Shown: positions 14,498 to 21,800 of the stretch, in pieces
How positions within the stretch are numbered: position 1 is the stretch's first letter
How the letters are laid out: every line of letters begins with the position of its first letter
Assembly (NCBI GenBank): GCA_026125835.1
Contig: JAHCKJ010000008.1
Coordinates: 1 to 22,748, forward strand
DNA length: 22,748 nt
Source of the DNA: Sphingopyxis sp.
GTDB lineage: Bacteria > Pseudomonadota > Alphaproteobacteria > Sphingomonadales > Sphingomonadaceae
Direction of reading: 5' to 3'
The notes under the pieces: generated by a model
Told to the model about the DNA's origin: nothing
Seen by the model: the letters and a program-made list of their open reading frames with translations, nothing else
The model's database searches: none
Program-made: the position numbers and the translations under genes

Positions 14498-17400
14498 TCA
14501 GCGGGTCTTGATGCGGACCCCGAAACGGAAGCTGCGGCCAAGCAGGTCCGAATAGGTGCTGTTCGCGGCAAGGCCGGTTTCGGGCAGCAGGATCGGATTG
14601 CCGTTGAGCAGGTTCGTCACGTTGATGAAGAACTCGCCACTGCCGTCGCTGAAGGCCGAGAATTTCTGCGTGAAATTCAGGTCGACGTAGAAAGCGCCCT
14701 TGACGCGGTTCCGTTCATAGGTCGGCGCATTGACGGTCGATACCGGGCAGGTCGTCTGGCATTCGATGCCGTTCGCGACATATTTGCCCGCGCTGACCCC
14801 GCGGCCGACGGCCGTCAGGCTGAAGTCGTCGTTGTCATAGGCAGCGCTGACCCGGTAGATCCATTTCGGCGTGCTGAACTGGCCACCATTCACACCAACG
14901 GTGTTGAGCACGACGGTGTTGGGAACGCCGCTGTTGAACCGGTTTTCCAGATACCGGGTGGCGAGGCCGCGGAGTGTGAAAGCTCCATTGCCCTGCGCCA
15001 TTGGAATTCGATAAGATGCGTCGATGTCGATACCCCGGCTCTTCTGGCTCGCCGCGTTGAACGGACGCGTCAGGATGACCAGATAAGGTTGTGCGGGGTT
15101 CTGGGTCCGCGCAGGATCGACGCTGATTGCGTTACAGAAGGCCTGTTCGCCCAAGAAACACAGATTGACGATCTGCTGCGCGCTGAACGACCCGATCCCG
15201 CCCTTTATACGAATGTCGAAATAATCGACTGCCAGGTTGAACCCCGGGAGGAACCGCGGCGTCAGAACCCCGCCGACGTTCCACTGGTCGGACTTTTCCG
15301 GCACCAGGTCGGTATTGCCCGTCGCGAAGCCGGAATAGCTGTAACCCGCCTGCGGGGGCTGGCCTGCCGGAACGAATGACGGGCTGGTTCCGGTGATGAA
15401 ACCCGGGTTGCTGACCGAATCGCTGTTCGCTGTGCCCGCCTGGAAAAGATCGTTCAGATTGGGCGCGCGGATGTCACGCGAGCGGGTGACGCGCAGGCGG
15501 ATGTCGTCGATGGGTTGCCAGGTCGCACCGGCTTTCCATGTGGTGACATAACCCGCTTGCGAATAGTCGGTCGCGCGGACCGCGCCGTTGAATTCGAGGC
15601 CGAAACCCAGCGGCACGACGGTCTCCAGATAGGCTTCCTTGACGTTATAGGAGCCAAAGCTCGGCAGGTAGTTGCCCACCGACCAGCGGTTGGTGGCACC
15701 GATGACGTTGCCGTTCACGTCGCGCGTCGGCACGGGCTGGAACTCGTCGGGGACAAAGCCCTTGATCTCTTCCTTGCGATATTCGCCACCCACCGCGATG
15801 CTGACATCGCCCGCCCAGGTTGCGAACGGCGTGAACGAGAAGTTCGCGCCGAAAACCATCTGTTCGAGCACCTGTTTGCGATACGGATCGCCCAGCACAT
15901 AGGCAATCGCCGCCGGGTCGGCGACACCGAGGCCCAGGCGATTGAGCGGGACGCACGCCGGATCATTGTTGTTCGGGTTGGCGTCGACGTTGATCAGGCA
16001 CTGGATCGATCCGGTCGGGAAACCGCTGCCCGCCGGAGCAAATGCGGCGTCGCGCGCCGCATTGATGCGGGCGATATTCTGGATGTTACGCAATTGTTCG
16101 CGCAGGTCGGCGCGGCCATATTGGCCATAGATATCCCAGCGCGCCGTCTTGCCGAACGCGTCGAACTCGCCTTCCGCGCCGATCAGATAGCGCTGCACCC
16201 GGCGTTTGTTGTTGATGCCGCGGAACGGCAGGTCGGCGGACGTCGTGGCGATGGTGACGCTGGTAATGCCCTGCAGGGCGGCCGCGCCGAGCGTGTTGAG
16301 CAGGAACGCGTTACAGGTGATCGGCACCGGGGTCTGCGTACAGCCCGTCGCGTTCAGCACGATACCCGTCTGCAGATTGGGGCCCGCGTTGAACAGCACT
16401 TCCTGCCTGTTATAGGCGGCTTCGGCGAAGATTTCGACATTGTCGCTCACTTCGTAGCTCAGACGGCCGAACAGGCCGTAGCGGTCGTCGCGCGGATCGA
16501 GACCGATGTTGCGTCCCGAGTCATTCACCTGCCAGTCTCCTCCGCGGGTGCGGAGCGGCACGGCCGCGCCGCTCACCGCAGGAAAGGTCAGATCGCCCCA
16601 GACAAACTGGTTCACCGACCCGCCAGGGCCGAAATAGAGGCCGCGTAGCCGGTTGGCCGTGCCGCCCGCCGAGTTGGTGATGATGCCGCCGGGGGTCGAG
16701 TTGGTCGGCCCCGCGCCGCGCACGAAAATATCTTGTGGCGCGCCCGAGTTGGCGTTCGCCAGATAGGCCGGGTTCTCGAAGCGAAGGAACCCGATCTGGT
16801 TCCAGTCGCGGTCGACCTGAAAGATCCCGTCGCGGTGCGCGAGTTCGCCGCTCAGCAGGATGTGGCCGCGTCCGCCGGCAAATGACTTTCCGACCGCAAG
16901 GCTGGCCGAATAGTTGAAACCGTCGCCCTCCTGGGTGATGCCCGCATCGCCCTCGACCTTGATCCCTTCATATTTGTTGTTCAGGATAAAGTTGACCACG
17001 CCGGCGACCGCGTCCGAGCCGTAAGCCGCCGAAGCGCCGCCCGTCACGACCTCGACCCGCGAAATCAGCGCCTGCGGGATCGTATTGATGTCGACCAGAC
17101 CGGTGATCGTCGAACCCACCGACCGCTTGCCGTTCACAAGGATCAGCGTCCGATCCGCGCCGAGATTGCGGAGGTTGAGCGCATTGATCCCGGCCTGACC
17201 GCTCGAGATGTTGAGGCGCGAGTTCGACGGACGGGTCGAACCGGCCAGCGATGGCAGGGTGTTGACGAAGTCGGCGATGTTGTTCGTCGGCGAGCTGTTG
17301 TCGATATCCGTCTCGCCCAGAACGGTGAGCGGGGTCGGCGCCTGAAAGCCGTCACGCACAATACGCGTACCCGTCACGACAATCGGTTCGCCGGAGGGCG

Positions 17401-17539
17401 ACTCGCTGGTCGTCGTCGGCCTGACACTGTCGTCCTGGGCCATCGCGGGGGCGCTGTGAACCAGCGCCAAAGCGGTCATCGCCATTCCGATACCGGCCTT
17501 GCCACCAGGCAACCGACCGTTCCGACCATTTCTACGCAT
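14498..17539 (-). CDS. Large TonB-dependent outer-membrane receptor
   Basis: 1013 aa. The signal peptide (about 1-35) ends APAMAQ. A Ser/Thr-rich stretch leads to the TonB-box-like EPIVVTGTRI, then a plug domain with LPSLAGSTRPSNSRLNISSG, LNLRNLGADRTLILVNGKR, and VEVVTGGASAAYGSDAVAGVVNFIL. A long barrel follows, with TonB_dep_Rec features such as LRVTRSRDIRAPNLNDLF and VPEKSDQWNVGGVLTP. Four closely spaced Cys pairs occur (near 16.33, 15.97, 15.15 and 14.75 kb), likely disulfide-closed loops facing outward. There is no STN domain, so unlike the FecA-like receptor it is a transporter only. The start at 17539 is set by GGGGA 9-10 nt upstream and by the signal peptide. Open sequence continues upstream to 17713 without a ribosome site. 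It is divergent from the penicillin acylase gene. Substrate unknown. Confidence 0.88.
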   Translation of the reverse strand: MRRNGRNGRLPGGKAGIGMAMTALALVHSAPAMAQDDSVRPTTTSESPSGEPIVVTGTRIVRDGFQAPTPLTVLGETDIDNSSPTNNIADFVNTLPSLAGSTRPSNSRLNISSGQAGINALNLRNLGADRTLILVNGKRSVGSTITGLVDINTIPQALISRVEVVTGGASAAYGSDAVAGVVNFILNNKYEGIKVEGDAGITQEGDGFNYSASLAVGKSFAGGRGHILLSGELAHRDGIFQVDRDWNQIGFLRFENPAYLANANSGAPQDIFVRGAGPTNSTPGGIITNSAGGTANRLRGLYFGPGGSVNQFVWGDLTFPAVSGAAVPLRTRGGDWQVNDSGRNIGLDPRDDRYGLFGRLSYEVSDNVEIFAEAAYNRQEVLFNAGPNLQTGIVLNATGCTQTPVPITCNAFLLNTLGAAALQGITSVTIATTSADLPFRGINNKRRVQRYLIGAEGEFDAFGKTARWDIYGQYGRADLREQLRNIQNIARINAARDAAFAPAGSGFPTGSIQCLINVDANPNNNDPACVPLNRLGLGVADPAAIAYVLGDPYRKQVLEQMVFGANFSFTPFATWAGDVSIAVGGEYRKEEIKGFVPDEFQPVPTRDVNGNVIGATNRWSVGNYLPSFGSYNVKEAYLETVVPLGFGLEFNGAVRATDYSQAGYVTTWKAGATWQPIDDIRLRVTRSRDIRAPNLNDLFQAGTANSDSVSNPGFITGTSPSFVPAGQPPQAGYSYSGFATGNTDLVPEKSDQWNVGGVLTPRFLPGFNLAVDYFDIRIKGGIGSFSAQQIVNLCFLGEQAFCNAISVDPARTQNPAQPYLVILTRPFNAASQKSRGIDIDASYRIPMAQGNGAFTLRGLATRYLENRFNSGVPNTVVLNTVGVNGGQFSTPKWIYRVSAAYDNDDFSLTAVGRGVSAGKYVANGIECQTTCPVSTVNAPTYERNRVKGAFYVDLNFTQKFSAFSDGSGEFFINVTNLLNGNPILLPETGLAANSTYSDLLGRSFRFGVRIKTR

Positions 17540-17945
17540 TGTTACAATCCCCTTCGTTACCAAAGACCAGCCGCCTATCACCCGATGGCATACCAGCGTC
17601 GACCCGCTGCTCGGCTGTCCCGTTTCGTCCCGCCTGACTTGATGGTGGCCGTTTGGCGCACTCATTATGTTCTGATGGTTTCGATCTTCGCGGGTCCAGC
17701 CGTTCGCCTGCATGGCCTGCGCGCCGCCGGATCCGTGACATTGAGGTTACAGGGTGGCTGCGGGGGGTCAACCGCTTGGCGCTGACCCTGACGATATGGA
17801 CCTATAGCCAAAAGGCATAAAGTGCTGCTCGCATCCGGCAGACGCCGGATAGCCCCGGTTTATAGGGCGTGCCCCGCTTGTTATAGCGGGACGCGGGTGC
17901 GCTGCGATAGGCTTTGATTTCCTTTCGCAACTTTGGAGAGTTCCC
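17540..17945. other. 406-bp divergent intergenic region between the TonB receptor and the penicillin acylase genes
   Basis: No convincing gene on either strand. It must carry both promoters. For the receptor (minus strand) a candidate is TTGACC (17771-17766), 16 bp, TAACCT (17749-17744), which would give a leader of about 200 nt. On the acylase side there are two hairpins: ATCCGGC/GCCGGAT with loop AGAC (17833-17850), and CCCGCT/AGCGGG (17873-17878 with 17885-17890). They lie 55-110 nt before the TTG start, followed by the ribosome site GGAGAG (17934-17939). I could not find a clear -35/-10 pair for the acylase. Confidence 0.4.
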
Positions 17946-20330
17946 TTGATCCAGCGCCGCGCGTTCCTGCTCGCCTCGGCTGCACTTGTTGCGTTGCCGG
18001 GCAGTCTGATGGCCAAGCCGCGGGTGCGGGGCGGGGTGCAAAGAATTGCACTGGCGGGAGCGCGGGCGCCGATCGAGGTCGTCGAGGACGAACTGGGGGT
18101 GCCGCATGTGCGCGCCGCGTCCAAGCATGACGCATTTTTCGCCCAGGGCTATCTGGTGGCCCGCGACCGGCTGTTTCAGCTCGACATCGACCATCGCCGC
18201 GAGATGGGCCGGATGGCCGAGGCTTTCGGACCGGCCTTTGTCGCCGCCGACCGCGCGGCGCGCCTGTTCCACTATCGCGGCGACATCGAAGCCGAATTGG
18301 CCGCGCTGCCCGCCGAGGTGCTGGAATGTGCGCGGGGATATGTGGCGGGCGTCAACGCGCGGATCGATGAACTTGCCGACAATCCGACGGATATGCCGCT
18401 GGAATATGGAATACTCGGTTTTGCTCCCCTCCGCTGGGACATCCGCGACCTCGTCAAGCGCCGCGGTGTCGGCATGGGCGATGCCGATGACGAGGTCCGC
18501 CGCGCCCGGCTGCAAGCGCGCGGCCTGATCGACGCCGAACAGCTGATGATGCCGCTTCGTCCCGCCTGGTCCTTTTCGGTGCCCGACGGCCTTGACGCCG
18601 CCGCGGTGAGCGACGCCGATTTGGGGGTGCTCGATCCGGCGAGCCGGCCGATGCCCTATGACTCGCTCCAGGAACCGCGCACCGGCCCCGACCAGCCCGA
18701 AGGCGACCGGTTCGCGCTGGGCAGCAACGCGTGGACGATCGCCGCGTCGCGCAGCGCGACGGGTCGCCCGATCCTGGCGAACGATCCGCATCTGGGCATC
18801 GGCGGCGCCAGCCCGCGGCACATGATTCATTTGACCGCGCCCGGCCTCGACGTAATGGGCGCGGGGGCGCCGGGGCTGCCCGGGATCATGCAAGGGCATA
18901 CCGACCGCTTTGCCTTCGGCCGCACCAATTTCCATATCGACCAGACCGACCTGTTCGTCCTGAACACACGCGAAGGCAATGACGACCATTATTGGCACAA
19001 GGGCAAATGGCGGGCGTTCGATATCTTTGAGGAAGAGATTGCCGTCAAAGGGGCGGCGCCTGAGCGCGGGCGCTTTCGATATGCCGACGGGCGGCCGGTC
19101 GTTTCGCAAGATCCGTCGCGCAACCGCGCGGTCGCGCTTGCCACAGTCAGCATGTTGCCGGGCGCCAACCAGCGCTTTGCGATCATCGCGATCAATCTGG
19201 CCAGGGACTGGGCAACGTTGCAGGACGCGTTCAAGCTGCACGTGTCGCCGACCAACCTGCATTACGCCGACGTCGACGGCAATACCGGCTGGCAGACGAT
19301 CGGATTCACCCCGCGCCGGCCGAAGCATGATGGCCTGTTTCCCGCCCCCGGCGACGGCGATTACGACTGGACCGGATTGATCCCGGTCAAGGATATGCCG
19401 TCGGTCTATAACCCGCGGGAAGGCTGGTTTGCGTCGGCGAACGAGATGAACCTGCCCGCCGATTATCCGTACCGCGAGCGGATCATCAGTTTCACCTGGA
19501 GCGACCCTTTTCGCTACAACCGCGTCGCCGAGGTGCTGCGCAGCCAGCCAAAGCACCGGATCGAGGACAGCATAGCCCTGCAACATGATGTCCAGTCGCT
19601 GCCCGCGCGGGCACTTTTGAAGCTGCTGCCCGTCAACCCGTCGCCCGCGGCGGCGGCGGCAACCGCCATGCTCCGCCGCTGGGATTGCGGCATCGAGGCG
19701 GACAGCGGCGCGGCGCTGTTGTTCGAGATGGTGATGGTCGCGCTATCGGCCAGCTTCCGCGAACGGGTTGTGCCCGCGAAGGCGCTCGACCTGATCCCGA
19801 CGGTCAATCTGTCCGAAATGCTGCGCATCCTCGGCGCGCCCGATCAACGCCTCGGTGACAACCCCGCTGCGGCGCGCGATGCGCTGATCGACGGCGCACT
19901 GGCGGCGGGCTGGGCAAAGGCCGTCGAGCTGGGCGGCAGCGATCCGGCGAAATGGCAGTGGGGCAATCTGCACCGCGTCAACATCGCGCATCCGCTGGCA
20001 TCGGTGAACAACGCGATCGCAGCCGCATTTCCAAAGATCGAGGGCGGCCGGTCGGGCGGCGACGGCACGACGCCGATGGCGCGCGGGTTCAATTCGCGGC
20101 GCGGCTTCCAGGTGTCGCACGGCGCGAGTTTTCTGTTCGTCGCCGATGTCGGTGCGTGGGACAACAGCCGCTATCTCTTGCTGCCCGGCCAGTCGGCCGA
20201 TCCGCGCTCGCCGCGCTATCGTGACTTCTATTCGAAATGGCTCGCGGGCGCGATGCAGCCGATGTGGTTCAGCAAGGCGGCCGTCGATCGCCAGGCGGTG
20301 AGCCGGATGGCGATCACGCCGAAGCTATAG
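17946..20330 (+). CDS. Penicillin acylase family Ntn-hydrolase with Tat signal (possible acyl-amide / acyl-homoserine-lactone acylase)
   Basis: 794 aa. The N-terminus MIQRRAFLLASAALVALPGSLMA carries a twin-arginine motif (RRAFLLA) and is probably Tat-exported to the periplasm. The alpha chain shows the family's DELGVPHVRAASKHDAFFAQGY and ARDRLFQLD. The self-processing site is Gly259-Ser260 (GSNAW), so Ser260 becomes the nucleophile Ser-beta1. His at beta23 (ANDPH) matches the PvdQ and cephalosporin acylase class, whereas classical penicillin G acylases have Gln there. Asn499 (beta240, SANEMN) fits the oxyanion-hole Asn. The family cleaves amide-linked acyl chains in beta-lactams, acyl-homoserine lactones or lipopeptides. 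TTG 17946 is taken as start because GGAGAG lies 6 nt upstream, and the next in-frame ATG would delete the Tat signal. Its stop overlaps the stop of the converging dacB. The true substrate is unknown. Confidence 0.9.
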   Translation: MIQRRAFLLASAALVALPGSLMAKPRVRGGVQRIALAGARAPIEVVEDELGVPHVRAASKHDAFFAQGYLVARDRLFQLDIDHRREMGRMAEAFGPAFVAADRAARLFHYRGDIEAELAALPAEVLECARGYVAGVNARIDELADNPTDMPLEYGILGFAPLRWDIRDLVKRRGVGMGDADDEVRRARLQARGLIDAEQLMMPLRPAWSFSVPDGLDAAAVSDADLGVLDPASRPMPYDSLQEPRTGPDQPEGDRFALGSNAWTIAASRSATGRPILANDPHLGIGGASPRHMIHLTAPGLDVMGAGAPGLPGIMQGHTDRFAFGRTNFHIDQTDLFVLNTREGNDDHYWHKGKWRAFDIFEEEIAVKGAAPERGRFRYADGRPVVSQDPSRNRAVALATVSMLPGANQRFAIIAINLARDWATLQDAFKLHVSPTNLHYADVDGNTGWQTIGFTPRRPKHDGLFPAPGDGDYDWTGLIPVKDMPSVYNPREGWFASANEMNLPADYPYRERIISFTWSDPFRYNRVAEVLRSQPKHRIEDSIALQHDVQSLPARALLKLLPVNPSPAAAAATAMLRRWDCGIEADSGAALLFEMVMVALSASFRERVVPAKALDLIPTVNLSEMLRILGAPDQRLGDNPAAARDALIDGALAAGWAKAVELGGSDPAKWQWGNLHRVNIAHPLASVNNAIAAAFPKIEGGRSGGDGTTPMARGFNSRRGFQVSHGASFLFVADVGAWDNSRYLLLPGQSADPRSPRYRDFYSKWLAGAMQPMWFSKAAVDRQAVSRMAITPKL

Positions 20331-21800
20331 CGCCTCGGCGATCGCGACCAGCATCCGGTCCACCGCAGCGACCGCCTGGCTGTCGGTACCGTTCGGCATG
20401 TCATTGGCGAGCACGGAAAAGATGAGCGTCCGGCCGCTGCGCGTCACCATATAGCCCGACAGCGCGCGGCTGGCGTTGAGCGACCCGGTTTTGGCGAACA
20501 GCTTGCCTTCGAGCAGCGTACCCTTGAAGCGGTTCTGTAAAGTCCCGTCGCGCCCCGCGATGGGCAGCGTGTCGCGCCACGCCGTGCCCCACGGCTGGCG
20601 CGCAATCCAGCTCAACAGGCCAACCGCCGCGCGCGGCGTGATGCGGTTGTAGGACGACATTCCCGACCCGTCGGAAAAATCATAACCCGTTTCCGCGATC
20701 CCCGCCTCGGTCATCACACGGCGCATGACCGCCTGTCCGTCGGCGATCGATCCGCTGCCGCTTTGGCGGGCGACACGTCGCAGCATCAACTCGCTGTGGA
20801 GATTCTGGCTCTCCTTGTTGATCCGGATCATATTCTCGGCGAGCGGTTGCGGTGTCAGTTCGGCCAACATGGCAGGCTCGACCGGGGCAGCGAAGGCGGC
20901 CGTGCCGCGCAGCTTGGGGTCGTCGGCAGGGGTCAGCGGGCGATGACGCGCGCCGATGTCGCCATCGACCCGCACGCCGCGCGCACGCAGCAGTTCGCGC
21001 AGCCGCCAGGCGGCAAAATGGGCCGGATCGTCGATGCCGTAGCGCAGGGTCATGGCGGGCGCGTCGGCGCCGATCGTGCCGGTCAGCCGCAGCATCCGGC
21101 TGTTCGGCATCCGTTCGGCGACGACGTCCTCGTCCTTGCCCGCAACCGTCACGATGCGGTTTTCGATGTCAAAATAGCCCGACGACGCCAGCCGGGGGGC
21201 CGTGCCGACCGCGCCGGGGGTCAGCGTCACGACCAGTTCGTTGTCGTCGAGCGTCAGCGCCGAGGTTGCGGTGCCGTATCGCGACTGGATATTGTTCCAG
21301 CTCATCCCCGGGCTCCAGCGCTCGTCGGGCAGCCAGCTGTCGTCGCCGATGATGTGGCGAACGTGGCGGGTGGACCGCGCAACGGCATCGGCGAGCATCT
21401 GCAAACAATTCTGGACGCAGTCGTCGGCGCTGGACAGCCGCGGGTCGCCGCGGCCGTGGAGCACCACATCGGGCGCGCCGTTCGACCGGTCGATCCGGAC
21501 GCCGGTTCCTTTCGCCGTGCGTTCCAGCAAGGGCAGCTGCGCATAACCGATTGCGGTGGTGAACATCTTGGTGTTCGACGCCGGGATGAAGCGCTGGTCG
21601 GGGGTGATCGAGACGAGCGTTTCGCCCTCCATCGTCGTCACGAGCAAACCGACGCGCGATCCCGCCGGTCGATCGGCCAGTTTTTGCTCCGCCAGCGCCT
21701 GGACCGACGACGGCTCGGGTGTGCGCGCGGCGGCCGGCGCCAGCGACAAAGACAGCGCCAATAGCGAGGGAAGGGCGATGCGCCGGAATTTGATCGTCAT
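20325..21800 (-). CDS. dacB: D-alanyl-D-alanine carboxypeptidase/endopeptidase, PBP4 (DacB) family
   Basis: 491 aa; E. coli PBP4 is 477. Class C penicillin-binding protein of the periplasm that trims peptidoglycan stem peptides and cuts cross-links. Signal peptide is about 1-26 (LPSLLALSLSLAPAAA). Catalytic motif 1 is S75-N-T-K78 within IPASNTKMFTTA. The SxN motif lies in DFSDGSGMSSYNRITPRA. The KTG motif is in LFAKTGSLNASRALSGYM near the C-terminus. The large insert between motifs 1 and 2 (with HGRGDPRLSS and GDDSWLPDERWSPGMSWNNIQSRYG) is typical of PBP4. The ATG overlaps the upstream hydrolase stop as ATGA, so translation is coupled. A GGAGGA lies 12 nt before the ATG, rather far. The gene's last bases lie inside the end of the penicillin acylase gene. 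Confidence 0.95.
   Translation of the reverse strand: MTIKFRRIALPSLLALSLSLAPAAARTPEPSSVQALAEQKLADRPAGSRVGLLVTTMEGETLVSITPDQRFIPASNTKMFTTAIGYAQLPLLERTAKGTGVRIDRSNGAPDVVLHGRGDPRLSSADDCVQNCLQMLADAVARSTRHVRHIIGDDSWLPDERWSPGMSWNNIQSRYGTATSALTLDDNELVVTLTPGAVGTAPRLASSGYFDIENRIVTVAGKDEDVVAERMPNSRMLRLTGTIGADAPAMTLRYGIDDPAHFAAWRLRELLRARGVRVDGDIGARHRPLTPADDPKLRGTAAFAAPVEPAMLAELTPQPLAENMIRINKESQNLHSELMLRRVARQSGSGSIADGQAVMRRVMTEAGIAETGYDFSDGSGMSSYNRITPRAAVGLLSWIARQPWGTAWRDTLPIAGRDGTLQNRFKGTLLEGKLFAKTGSLNASRALSGYMVTRSGRTLIFSVLANDMPNGTDSQAVAAVDRMLVAIAEAL

Noticed and set aside
13358..15379. Plus-strand open frame of 673 codons spanning the autotransporter start and the end of the large receptor
   Set aside because: It crosses a terminator and the leader between two well-supported minus-strand genes, has no recognisable domain, and is a composition artefact.
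17540..17945. Small gene or RNA gene in the 406-bp divergent gap
   Set aside because: Short open frames here lack ribosome sites and conserved-looking sequence, and no tRNA-like fold or known riboswitch pattern was seen.
17802..19586. Minus-strand open frame of 594 codons opposite the penicillin acylase gene
   Set aside because: Low-complexity Arg/Ala/Gly protein with no domain. The plus strand holds a complete Ntn-hydrolase with exact catalytic spacing.
20763..21764. Plus-strand open frame of 333 codons opposite dacB
   Set aside because: dacB carries all three penicillin-binding motifs in order on the minus strand; this is its mirror.
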